64,000 nucleotides of DNA, taken from NCBI RefSeq assembly GCF_001575205.1, contig NZ_LSRE01000050.1:496001-560000 (forward strand), given 5' to 3'. This stretch comes from Tsukamurella pseudospumae (GTDB lineage Bacteria > Actinomycetota > Actinomycetes > Mycobacteriales > Mycobacteriaceae). The notes beneath the pieces were generated by a model that did not search any database, was not told the origin of the DNA, and worked only from the letters and a program-made list of their open reading frames with translations. The translations under genes and the position numbers were made by a program. Positions 25,768 to 33,497 of this stretch are shown here, one piece after another; position 1 is the first letter of the stretch; the number at the start of each line of letters is the position of its first letter.

Positions 25768-27018
25768 TCACACCAGCTCGCCGCGCTTGCGAGTGAGGTA
25801 GGCGCGCTCGGCGGAGTTGCCCGACGCGGCGATCGCAGCGTCGTACTCCGCCTTCGCCTCGGCGGTGCGGCCGAGCCGCCGCAGCAGGTGCGCCCGGGTG
25901 GCGTGGAACGGGTGGTAGTCGGTCAGCGGCAGCGGGTCGACGAGAGCGAGCGCGACCTCGGGGCCGTCGAGTTCGGCGACCGCGACGGCCCGGTTGAGCC
26001 GCACGATCGGCGACGGGTCGATAGCGAGGAGCTGGTCGTAGAGCGCCACGACCTGCGCGTAGTCGACGGTGTCGGCGCTGGGCGCGTCGGTGTGGACGGC
26101 ACCGATCGCGGCGAGGATCTGGTACCGCCCGGGCCGGTTCAGCGCGAGGCACTCCCGGACCAGACGGTGCCCCTCCGCGATCGCGACGCGGTCCCATCCG
26201 GCACGGTCCTGCTCGTCGAGCGGCACCAGCTGGCCGCCGCGCACGCGCGCCTCGCGGCGGGCGTCGGTGAGCAGCATCAGGGCGAGCAGGCCGGTCACCT
26301 CGGGGTCGTCGGGTAGCAGCACGCGGACCAGCCGCGCCAGCCGGATGGCCTCGGTGGTGAGCTCGGCGAGGATCGGCTCGCCGTCGCCGCTCGCGAGGTA
26401 CCCCTCGTTGAAGACGAGGAACAGCACCGTCAGCACCCCGTCGACCCGGTCGGGCAGGTCCGACGGTGCCGGTACCCGGTACGGGATGCGGGCCGCGGCG
26501 ATCTTCTTCTTGGCGCGGGTGATCCGCTGCCCCATCGTGGTCTCGGGGACGAGGAAGGCACGGGCGATCTCGGGCACCGTCAGGCCGCCGAGCAGGCGGA
26601 GTGTGAGCGCGATCCGCGCTTCGGGGGCGAGCGCAGGGTGGCAGCAGGTGAAGATCAGCCGCAGCCGGTCGTCCTCGACCGCGCCGGTCGGTTCGGGGTC
26701 GGAGTCGTCGTGGATCATCTCAGCCGCCCTGTGCTTGGCGTCGCGCTGGTTCTCGCGCCGGATCCGGTCGATCGCGCGGTTGCCCGCGGTGGTGGTGAGC
26801 CAGGCGCCGGGGTTCGGCGGGATGCCGTCGGCCCGCCAGCGCTCGACGGCGACCAGGATCGCCTCGCCCGCCGCCTCCTCGGCGATCGTGATGTCGCCGA
26901 AGCGGCGGACGAGCGAGGCGACGACCCGGCCGTACTCCTCGCGGAACACCCGGTCGAGGGCGGCGACCGAGTCGGGATTCGGCCCGCTCGCTCCGTTCCC
27001 GGCGCCGGGCTCGGTCAC
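25768..27018 (-). CDS. ECF42-group RNA polymerase sigma factor with C-terminal extension
   Basis: The 416-residue protein has sigma region 2 (residues 20-95: VFREEYGRVVASLVRRFGDITIAEEAAGEAILVAVERW, NPGAWLTTTAGNRAIDRIRRE) and region 4 (about 125-185: LRLLGGLTVPEIARAFLVPETTMGQRITRAKKKI). A C-terminal TPR-like domain follows (FNEGYLASGDGEP, LNRAVAVAELDGPE, YHPFHATRAHLLRRLG). This layout is the ECF42 group, which usually pairs with a YCII-domain protein instead of an anti-sigma factor. Exactly such a gene lies upstream with a 4-nt ATGA overlap. The TPR part is thought to regulate activity. Confidence 0.9.
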   Translation of the reverse strand: MTEPGAGNGASGPNPDSVAALDRVFREEYGRVVASLVRRFGDITIAEEAAGEAILVAVERWRADGIPPNPGAWLTTTAGNRAIDRIRRENQRDAKHRAAEMIHDDSDPEPTGAVEDDRLRLIFTCCHPALAPEARIALTLRLLGGLTVPEIARAFLVPETTMGQRITRAKKKIAAARIPYRVPAPSDLPDRVDGVLTVLFLVFNEGYLASGDGEPILAELTTEAIRLARLVRVLLPDDPEVTGLLALMLLTDARREARVRGGQLVPLDEQDRAGWDRVAIAEGHRLVRECLALNRPGRYQILAAIGAVHTDAPSADTVDYAQVVALYDQLLAIDPSPIVRLNRAVAVAELDGPEVALALVDPLPLTDYHPFHATRAHLLRRLGRTAEAKAEYDAAIAASGNSAERAYLTRKRGELV

Positions 27019-27377
27019 GCCAGCCCGTCGAAGGCGCGGACCTCGACGGTGCCGCCGCAGGCCTTGGATCCCTCGGCCGCGAGCCGCAGCGCGACGTCGA
27101 GGTCGGGCGCGTCGATCACCCAGAACCCGCCGAGGAGCTCCTTCGACTCGAGGTAGGGGCCGTCGGTGATGATCGGCTTGTCGCCGCGGCCGTCGACGAC
27201 GGTTGCGGTGGTCGCCTCCGCGAGCCCGCCGGCGAAGACCCAGTAGCCGTCGGCCTTGAGCTGCTGGTTGAACGCGTCCGTTCGCGCGAACGCCTCCTCC
27301 ATCGCCTCCTTCGTGCCGTAGTCGCCGAAGTCGCCGCGCTCGGCGGGTCCGTGCACGGAGAGCAGGTAGTTCGTCAT
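27015..27377 (-). CDS. YCII-related (DGPF) protein partnered with the sigma factor
   Basis: The 120-residue protein starts at ATG 27377 (MTNYLLSVHGPAERGDFG) and has the YCII fold motifs WVFAGGLAEATTATVV, ITDGPYLESKELLGGFWVIDAPDLDVAL and GGTVEVRAF. The ITDGPYLE segment gives the family its DGPF name. These proteins accompany ECF42/ECF41-type sigma factors and are the likely target or modulator. Its stop overlaps the sigma factor ATG. Confidence 0.9.
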   Translation of the reverse strand: MTNYLLSVHGPAERGDFGDYGTKEAMEEAFARTDAFNQQLKADGYWVFAGGLAEATTATVVDGRGDKPIITDGPYLESKELLGGFWVIDAPDLDVALRLAAEGSKACGGTVEVRAFDGLA

Positions 27378-27426
27378 GGTCGTTCCTCTCGTCGTCGGAT
27401 CGCCTGGTGGCGGTCCCTCACCTTCA

Positions 27427-27454
27427 CTACGAACTCGGGCGTACCGATACGACA
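27427..27454 (-). promoter_or_regulatory. Putative ECF42 promoter of the YCII-sigma operon
   Basis: Read on the minus strand, TGTCGT (27454-27449), a 17-nt spacer and CGTAG (27431-27427) lie 49 nt upstream of the YCII ATG. The same layout, with TGTCGA and CGTGG, occurs on the opposite strand 30 nt away. TGTCGA in the -35 region is the element I recall for ECF42 promoters. Confidence 0.5.
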
Positions 27455-27483
27455 CCACCCTCGGAAATTCTTCGCAGCACCGA

Positions 27484-27511
27484 TGTCGAAATCCGTCGGC
27501 CCCGTTCGTGG
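27484..27511 (+). promoter_or_regulatory. Putative ECF42 promoter of the DUF6069-like gene
   Basis: TGTCGA (27484-27489), 17 nt, then CGTGG (27507-27511), 55 nt upstream of the ATG at 27567. It matches the divergent element before the YCII gene in both half-sites and spacing, suggesting the same sigma factor reads both. Confidence 0.5.
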
Positions 27512-27566
27512 AAGGGGTAGGACGCGCCCGCCCCGGGCACCGTCAACCACCGCTGAGGAGCACGCC

Positions 27567-27986
27567 ATGAGCACCATCGCCGCCACCGTCGCACCTGTCC
27601 GTACCGACCGCCTGCCCGTGTGGAAGCACGGATTGGGCGCCGCCGTCGGCGCGTCGGTCGCCACCACCGCGATCGCCGCGGTCGCCTCCGACGCGGGTGT
27701 CACCTTCGCCGGGCCCGACGGTGCCTCCATCCCCCTGCTGGGGTTCGCGCAGCTCACGATGATCTTCTCGCTGATCGCCGTGGGCATCGCCGCCGTGCTG
27801 GCACGGCGTGCCCGGCGCCCGCGCTCGACCTTCGTCCGCACCTGCGTCACGCTCCTGGTCCTGTCCTTCGTGCCGGACCTCACCTTCGGCTTCGACGGTG
27901 CCTCCGCCGCAGTCCTGATCCTCACGCACGTCGCAGCGGCGGCGATCGTGGTGCCGGTACTCGCCCGCCGCCTCGACACGATGTGA
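27567..27986 (+). CDS. Four-helix membrane protein (DUF6069-like)
   Basis: The 139-residue protein starts at ATG 27567 with GAGGAG 7 nt upstream. Four membrane helices are visible: AAVGASVATTAIAAVAS, LLGFAQLTMIFSLIAVGIAAVLA, TFVRTCVTLLVLSFVPDLTF and AAVLILTHVAAAAIVVPVLA. The helix order and GPDGASIPLLGFAQL loop resemble the actinobacterial DUF6069 family. The function is unknown. It probably belongs to the ECF42 regulon through its promoter. Confidence 0.75.
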   Translation: MSTIAATVAPVRTDRLPVWKHGLGAAVGASVATTAIAAVASDAGVTFAGPDGASIPLLGFAQLTMIFSLIAVGIAAVLARRARRPRSTFVRTCVTLLVLSFVPDLTFGFDGASAAVLILTHVAAAAIVVPVLARRLDTM

Positions 27987-28022
27987 CCGACTGAACCGCC
28001 CACCGCCTCTCTCTCGGCGCCG

Positions 28023-29495
28023 TTACTGCGGAGCGACTTGTGCGTACAGCTTGGTGTCCTGGAACTCGGCGACGGCGCTCGGACCGCACAGCACGCCGTA
28101 CCCGCTCTGCTTGAGCCCACCTTCCTCGAACGCCTCATGAATGACGCCCCAGCAGTTCGTCCACACGAACCCGGCCCGCATGTTGCGGGTGACCCGCCGC
28201 GCGCGCCACTCATCGGTGGTGAACACGGCGGCACCGAGCCCGAAGGAAGTTCCGTTCGCCATACGAACGGCATCCGCCTCGTCGTCAAAGATCTCGAACG
28301 TCTGCACAGGACCGAACAATTCGTCCTGCACGAGCGGAACGTCGAGGCGATCGACCTCGACGAGGCTCGGCTGGTAGAAGGCCCCGCCAGGGCGATCAGC
28401 GTCTTCCACGACCCCTCCCCGAACGAGGATCGTGCCGTACTTCGCCGCGTCCTCGACGACGGCGTCCACACGGCGGGCGCTCGCAGCGTCGATCAGCGGT
28501 CCGAGATCGCTCGTGGGATCTTCACTCGGTCCCGGACGAAGGCCGCTGAGTGCCTCGACGATCATCGGTCGGAGCTTGTCCGCGATGCTGTGCTGGATGA
28601 GAAGTCGGGAACCGGTGAGACAGAACTGGCCGTTCATCAGCGTGCACGCCGCCACGATGTTCTGCATGGCCACATCGAGGTCGGCATCATCGAAAACGAT
28701 CAGCGGTGTCTTGCCTCCGAGTTCGAGACTGAGCCTTTTCAACGTGTCCGCTCCTGCCTTCGCAATGGCGCGGCCGACATGAGTGCTCCCGGTGTAGCTG
28801 ATCATGTCGACGTCGGGCGAATCCACGAGCGCCGGCGCTACCGCGTTCCCACCCTCGGTCAGAACACTCACCACTCCAGCAGGAATCTCTGTGGTCTCCG
28901 CGATCACCTCGGCGACCAGCGTGTTGGTAAGCGCAGTTTGCCCCGGCATCTTCACCACCATCGTGCACCCCGCTGCGAGGGCGGGTCCGATCGACCGCAT
29001 GGACAGGATCACCGGTGAATTCCACGGCGTGATGATGCCGATGACACCCATCGCTTCACGCCCGGTCTGGAAGTAGACGCCGGGCGAGACCTCCGACGAC
29101 CGCCCGCCGTCCAGAACGATCGCGGAGGCCGCTGCGTACCGGAGCCAATCCACCGTCGTGGACACCTCCCACATCGTCTCCCCGATTCGCTTGCCGTTCT
29201 CCCTGGAGAGGCTCAGCGCGATCTCCTCGACGCGCCGCTCGAGGTTGTCTGCCAATGCGCTGACGGCCCGCGACCGACGTCGCGCATCGCGCGACCAGTC
29301 CGTGTCGTCGAAGGCGCGCCGCGCTGCGGCGATAGCAACGAGGGCGTCAGCCTCTCCCGCGCTGGCATAGGTTCCGATGCTCTGCCCCGTCGAGGGATTG
29401 ATCGTCTCGAGGCGCTCTCCTTCGTCGCTCCATCGGCCTGCGATGAAGTTGCGGCCGACCGACTGCGTTGCGGAAGTGATCGAGTCGATTGTCAT
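28023..29495 (-). CDS. Aldehyde dehydrogenase
   Basis: The 490-residue NAD(P)-dependent enzyme shows the full family pattern. The N-terminal block is NFIAGRWSDEGERLETINPSTGQ, and GVIGIITPWNSPVILSMRSIGPALAAGCTMVVK is the nucleotide/active-site loop. The catalytic Glu lies in LELGGKTPL (about residue 256) and the nucleophile Cys in MNGQFCLTGSRLL (about 290). Substrate class cannot be read. ATG 29495 follows an unclear RBS. It is divergent from an SDR dehydrogenase across 253 nt; the two could oxidise an alcohol to an acid in sequence. Codon use is visibly less GC-rich than the neighbours. Confidence 0.92.
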   Translation of the reverse strand: MTIDSITSATQSVGRNFIAGRWSDEGERLETINPSTGQSIGTYASAGEADALVAIAAARRAFDDTDWSRDARRRSRAVSALADNLERRVEEIALSLSRENGKRIGETMWEVSTTVDWLRYAAASAIVLDGGRSSEVSPGVYFQTGREAMGVIGIITPWNSPVILSMRSIGPALAAGCTMVVKMPGQTALTNTLVAEVIAETTEIPAGVVSVLTEGGNAVAPALVDSPDVDMISYTGSTHVGRAIAKAGADTLKRLSLELGGKTPLIVFDDADLDVAMQNIVAACTLMNGQFCLTGSRLLIQHSIADKLRPMIVEALSGLRPGPSEDPTSDLGPLIDAASARRVDAVVEDAAKYGTILVRGGVVEDADRPGGAFYQPSLVEVDRLDVPLVQDELFGPVQTFEIFDDEADAVRMANGTSFGLGAAVFTTDEWRARRVTRNMRAGFVWTNCWGVIHEAFEEGGLKQSGYGVLCGPSAVAEFQDTKLYAQVAPQ

Positions 29496-29629
29496 TGGAT
29501 CTTCACCTTTCACGGCATACGGGCGGTGCTGTGTGCGCCGCCTCCCATCTGGTGTTGGAGCGCCATCGATTCGCCACCGACTGGTGGATATCGCGATGTG
29601 ACCTGGCACACCCACTGCTCCACCCTGGC

Positions 29630-29680
29630 TTGAATCAACATGTTTGTCAATAGATCGACATTAGTGTTGACTTTCGTTCG
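29630..29680. promoter_or_regulatory. AT-rich divergent control region (ALDH / SDR)
   Basis: In the 253-nt gap 29496-29748, this stretch is unusually AT-rich. It contains GTCAA (29646-29650) and TTGAC (29667-29671) as inverted half-sites 16 nt apart, and TGTC-N8-GACA (29645-29660). TTGACT at 29667 could be a -35 box. No regulator gene is nearby. A ribosome site GAAGGAG precedes the SDR ATG. Confidence 0.4.
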
Positions 29681-29748
29681 TTCAAGTCCTACCGTTGCCG
29701 CAGTCGCCCCACCGGACGGGTGCGGTGACCAGCGAAGGAGCGAAGAAG

Positions 29749-30501
29749 ATGAGTGTTGTCCAAACGCATGAGGGACGGGTCGCGGTGGTAACTGGCGCCG
29801 GTCAGGGCTTCGGTCGTGCGATCGCAGTGGAACTCGCCAAGCGCGGTGCAGACATCGCGGTGATCGACCTCAACGAAGCGAGCGAGACAGTGGCTGCGGT
29901 AGAGGCCGTTGGACGCCGAGCGATGGCCGTCGAGGCAGACGTCTCGCAACCGGAGTCCGTCGCCGATGCCGGCAACCAGATCCTGACGACATTCCGTTCC
30001 GTCGACATCCTGATCAACAACGCGGGTGTGTATCCGTTCCGGGACTTCTTCGACGTCGATTTCGGCTACTGGCGCAAAATCCAGGCGATCAACCTGGACT
30101 CGCAGTTCCTCACGGCGCGTGCCTTTGCGCCGTCGATGCGGGACAGCGGGTGGGGACGAATCGTTAATCTCGCGTCCAACTCCCTCGGGCTCGCGGTCCC
30201 CTCTCTGTCGCACTACATGGCCAGCAAGGGCGGCGTCGTCGGCTTCACGCGGGGGCTGGCGACCGACCTGGCGCCGTACGGCATCACCGTCAACGCCGTT
30301 GCCCCCACTGCGTCACGTACCCCTGGCGGAGAGGCCAACATCGCCGGGGACGTCCTTGACGGTGTCGCATCCATGCAGGCGATCAAGCGCGGGGGCGTTG
30401 CCAGCGACATCGTCGGCACCGTCAGCTTCCTCAGCAGCGAAGACTGCGCATTCGTGACCGGGCAGACGATAATGGCCGACGGCGGCCTCGTGCGTCTGTG
30501 A
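29749..30501 (+). CDS. Short-chain dehydrogenase/reductase
   Basis: The 250-residue classical SDR has the nucleotide motif TGAGQGFG (residues 16-23), NNAG (about 93-96), the catalytic Ser in NLASNS and YMASK (Tyr and Lys about 158-162), and the C-terminal TGQTIMADGG. It oxidises or reduces an alcohol or ketone with NAD(P). ATG 29749 is chosen because GAAGGAG lies 8 nt upstream; the longer frame to 29695 lacks support. It is divergent from the aldehyde dehydrogenase and ends 40 nt before xpb. Confidence 0.9.
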   Translation: MSVVQTHEGRVAVVTGAGQGFGRAIAVELAKRGADIAVIDLNEASETVAAVEAVGRRAMAVEADVSQPESVADAGNQILTTFRSVDILINNAGVYPFRDFFDVDFGYWRKIQAINLDSQFLTARAFAPSMRDSGWGRIVNLASNSLGLAVPSLSHYMASKGGVVGFTRGLATDLAPYGITVNAVAPTASRTPGGEANIAGDVLDGVASMQAIKRGGVASDIVGTVSFLSSEDCAFVTGQTIMADGGLVRL

Positions 30502-30541
30502 CGAGGAGCGGAAGTCGCGCCGCACGCGGCACAATGGAGGG

Positions 30542-32209
30542 ATGACCGACGGACCCCTCATCGTCCAGTCCGACAAGACCCTCCTGTTGGAGGTCGACCA
30601 CGAGCTGGCCGGTGCCGCGCGCGCGGCGATCGCGCCCTTCGCCGAGCTGGAACGCGCGCCCGAGCACGTGCACACCTACCGCGTGACCCCGCTGGCACTG
30701 TGGAACGCGCGCGCCGCGGGCCACGACGCGGAGCAGGTCGTCGACGCCCTCGTCAGCTTCTCGCGCTACCCGGTGCCGCAACCGTTGCTGGTGGACGTGG
30801 TCGACACCATGAGCCGCTACGGCCGGCTGCAGCTGGTCAAGCATCCAGCGCACGGCCTGACGCTGGTCTCGCTGGACCGGGCCGTCCTCGAGGAGATCCT
30901 CCGACACAAGAAGATCGCCCCGATGGTGGGCGCTCGCATCGACGACGACACCGTCGTGGTGCATCCGTCGGAGCGCGGTCACCTCAAGCAGCTGCTGCTC
31001 AAGGTCGGGTGGCCCGCGGAGGACCTCGCCGGCTACGTCGACGGCGAATCGCATCCGATCACGCTGGACACGGACTCGACCCCCTGGGAGCTGCGGGACT
31101 ACCAGAAGACCGCGGCCGATTCGTTCTGGCTGGGCGGCTCCGGCGTCGTCGTGCTCCCCTGTGGCGCGGGCAAGACGATGGTCGGCGCGGCGGCGATGGC
31201 CCGAGCACAGGCGACGACGCTCATCCTGGTGACGAACACCGTCGCGGGGCGGCAGTGGAAGCGCGAGCTCCTGGCCCGGACCTCGCTCACGGAGGAGGAG
31301 CTCGGCGAGTACTCGGGCGAGAAGAAGGAGATCCGCCCGGTCACCATCGCCACCTACCAGGTGCTCACGCGGAAGTCGAAGGGCGAGTACAAGAACCTCG
31401 ACCTGTTCGACTCCCGCGATTGGGGCCTGATGATCTACGACGAGGTGCACCTGCTCCCCGCGCCCGTGTTCCGCATGACGGCGGACCTGCAGTCCCGCAG
31501 ACGTTTGGGACTCACCGCCACGCTGGTGCGCGAGGACGGCCGTGAGGGCGACGTGTTCTCGTTGATCGGCCCGAAGCGCTACGACGCCCCGTGGAAGGAC
31601 ATCGAGGCGCAGGGTTGGATCGCGCCGGCGGACTGCGTCGAGGTGCGGGTGACGCTCACCGAGAACCAACGCATGCAGTACGCGACCGCAGAGGCGGACG
31701 AGCGGTACCAGATGTGCTCCACCGCGCACACGAAGATCGCCGTGGTGAAGTCGACCCTGGAGCGACACAAGGGCGCTCCGACGCTCGTGATCGGCGCCTA
31801 CCTCGATCAGCTGGAGGAATTGGGGCGGGAGCTCGATGCGCCCGTGATCACCGGGTCGGTGAAGAACAAGGAACGCGAGGCGCTGTTCGACAGGTTCCGA
31901 TCGGGCGAGATCTCGACGCTCGTGGTGAGCAAGGTCGCGAACTTCTCCATCGACCTCCCGGAAGCCTCCGTGGCAGTGCAGGTCTCGGGCACCTTCGGGT
32001 CGCGGCAGGAGGAGGCACAGCGTCTCGGCCGACTCCTGCGTCCCAAGGCCGACGGTGGCACGGCCCACTTCTACTCCGTGGTCTCCCGCGACACCCTCGA
32101 CGCCGATTACGCCGCGCACCGCCAGCGGTTCCTCGCGGAGCAGGGTTACGCCTACCGCATCGTCGACGCCGACGACATCCTCGGCCCCGCCATCGGCGAG
32201 GCGAACTGA
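30542..32209 (+). CDS. xpb: XPB-family DNA helicase
   Basis: The 555-residue SF2 helicase is close to the 542-residue M. tuberculosis protein (Rv0861c). The N-terminal domain (1-180) precedes the motor. Walker A is PCGAGKTM (about residue 203), the DEVH box is YDEVHLLPAPV (about 298-308), motif III TATLVRED and the RED-like loop follow, and the second RecA lobe has SGTFGSRQEEAQRLGRLLRP. It unwinds DNA 3'-5', probably in repair or transcription. Its usual partner is the gene ending at 24597, now 5.9 kb away. The ATG follows GGAGG. Confidence 0.95.
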   Translation: MTDGPLIVQSDKTLLLEVDHELAGAARAAIAPFAELERAPEHVHTYRVTPLALWNARAAGHDAEQVVDALVSFSRYPVPQPLLVDVVDTMSRYGRLQLVKHPAHGLTLVSLDRAVLEEILRHKKIAPMVGARIDDDTVVVHPSERGHLKQLLLKVGWPAEDLAGYVDGESHPITLDTDSTPWELRDYQKTAADSFWLGGSGVVVLPCGAGKTMVGAAAMARAQATTLILVTNTVAGRQWKRELLARTSLTEEELGEYSGEKKEIRPVTIATYQVLTRKSKGEYKNLDLFDSRDWGLMIYDEVHLLPAPVFRMTADLQSRRRLGLTATLVREDGREGDVFSLIGPKRYDAPWKDIEAQGWIAPADCVEVRVTLTENQRMQYATAEADERYQMCSTAHTKIAVVKSTLERHKGAPTLVIGAYLDQLEELGRELDAPVITGSVKNKEREALFDRFRSGEISTLVVSKVANFSIDLPEASVAVQVSGTFGSRQEEAQRLGRLLRPKADGGTAHFYSVVSRDTLDADYAAHRQRFLAEQGYAYRIVDADDILGPAIGEAN

Positions 32210-32218
32210 ATCCTCCTC

Positions 32219-33451
32219 TCAGGCCGCCTGGTTCGGGGCGGTGGATCGGTGGACATGCCCCGTCGGGGTTCGGGTTTCGACGGTGTGCCTCCCTGACGGG
32301 TCGTCAACGGTTGCGCTGCGCCAGCCAGGTGCTTCCTTCGCGTAGTTGCACGCCGCGCACAGACCCTGCCCGTTCTCCAAACTCGTCGCTCCACCTTTCG
32401 CGTGCGGGGTGACGTGGTCGGTGTGCGCGATCGGTGCGTCGCAGTACGGGGTGCGGCAGTACCGATCCCGCAGGCGGATGACATCGGCGAGGCCGTCGGG
32501 GAAGAGCCGCTGCCGCGAGTCCATCGCCACCACCGCCCCGGTCTCCGGCGCTATGAACAAGCGGCGCACCCAGGCGACGCCCTTGGCGGTGGCCTTCCCG
32601 ATGAGGTCGCGGGCGATCTCCGCAGGCATGACCCCACCACCGTCGAGGTGGGCGGTGCCGGGCTGGTCGCCCAGCAGTACCTCCGCCGAGACGGTGAGGT
32701 TGACGGCGACCGGCTGGCCGTCGGCGGCGTCGCGGCCGGTGAGGCGGGCGAACGCGGTGTCGGCCATGAGCTGCGGCCGGGTCCGTAGTTCCTGATCGTG
32801 GCCGACGTGGGTGTCGGCGTGGTTGCGGAGTGCGGCGTAGGCGCCGACGGCCTGCGCCATCGGCAGCAACAGGGACAGGCGGGCCATGCCCTCGGGTTGC
32901 GGGCGGAGGGTGACGGTGCGGTCCTTCTCCGCCGCCGCATTCCGGTCGACGGTGGCCTGCGCGTCGAGCCGGTAGGCGACCTGTTCGACCTTCGCCGCCA
33001 GCTGTTTGAGCCCCAACCCCGTCAGGGTCGCCGGGTCGGCGCAGAGCTCTTCGTCAGCCTGCTGGCGCTCGGAGATGTCCAAATGCGAGAGGCCGGCGAG
33101 AAGTGCGGGTATCGCTTCCGGGGAGAGGTCCCCGTTGTAGAGGCGGGCGCGGGTGTGCGGCATGTGCTTCTCCAGTTCCACGGCCCGGGCGACGAACCGG
33201 CCGGCGGTGTTCGGGGAGATGTGCAAGGCGAGCGCGACCTCCCCGGCGACGCCCTGCTGCCACCGGTCCTGCGGCACGCCCGCCGCGACCCGCTCGCAGA
33301 CCCGTTGCCGGAGCAGGTCCGCGGCGAGCGCGTACTGTTCGACCGCCAACCGGCACCGCTGGATTTCACTCGAACGCAACCGGTCCACCACGTCCCCACC
33401 AACAGCACCGTCGGGAGGTGGGTCTTCCTCTACTGCAATGTTTTCGTCCAT
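32219..33451 (-). CDS. 13E12-family protein with DUF222 and HNH nuclease domains
   Basis: The 410-residue protein has an N-terminal DUF222 region (about 20-300, including VAGEVALALHISPNTAGRFVARAVEL) and a C-terminal HNH motif: RDRYCRTPYCDAPIAHTDHVTPHAKGG with C..C, DH and the later NGQGLCAACNYAKE (about 330-378). This is the REP13E12 family, repeated many times in mycobacterial genomes. The function is not settled; they may derive from mobile elements. Convergent with xpb, only 9 nt between the stops. Confidence 0.9.
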   Translation of the reverse strand: MDENIAVEEDPPPDGAVGGDVVDRLRSSEIQRCRLAVEQYALAADLLRQRVCERVAAGVPQDRWQQGVAGEVALALHISPNTAGRFVARAVELEKHMPHTRARLYNGDLSPEAIPALLAGLSHLDISERQQADEELCADPATLTGLGLKQLAAKVEQVAYRLDAQATVDRNAAAEKDRTVTLRPQPEGMARLSLLLPMAQAVGAYAALRNHADTHVGHDQELRTRPQLMADTAFARLTGRDAADGQPVAVNLTVSAEVLLGDQPGTAHLDGGGVMPAEIARDLIGKATAKGVAWVRRLFIAPETGAVVAMDSRQRLFPDGLADVIRLRDRYCRTPYCDAPIAHTDHVTPHAKGGATSLENGQGLCAACNYAKEAPGWRSATVDDPSGRHTVETRTPTGHVHRSTAPNQAA

Positions 33452-33497
33452 ACCAGGACGCTACCCGGAACCACTGACAAGTTTTCGAGATGCGGAG

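Noticed and set aside
30431-32119. 562-codon minus-strand frame opposite xpb
   Set aside because: The plus-strand protein has all helicase motifs, and the minus-strand frame has none and no start context.
32219-33451. Active insertion sequence around the 13E12-type gene
   Set aside because: No terminal inverted repeats or target duplications were seen, and no transposase motif, so only the family label is given.
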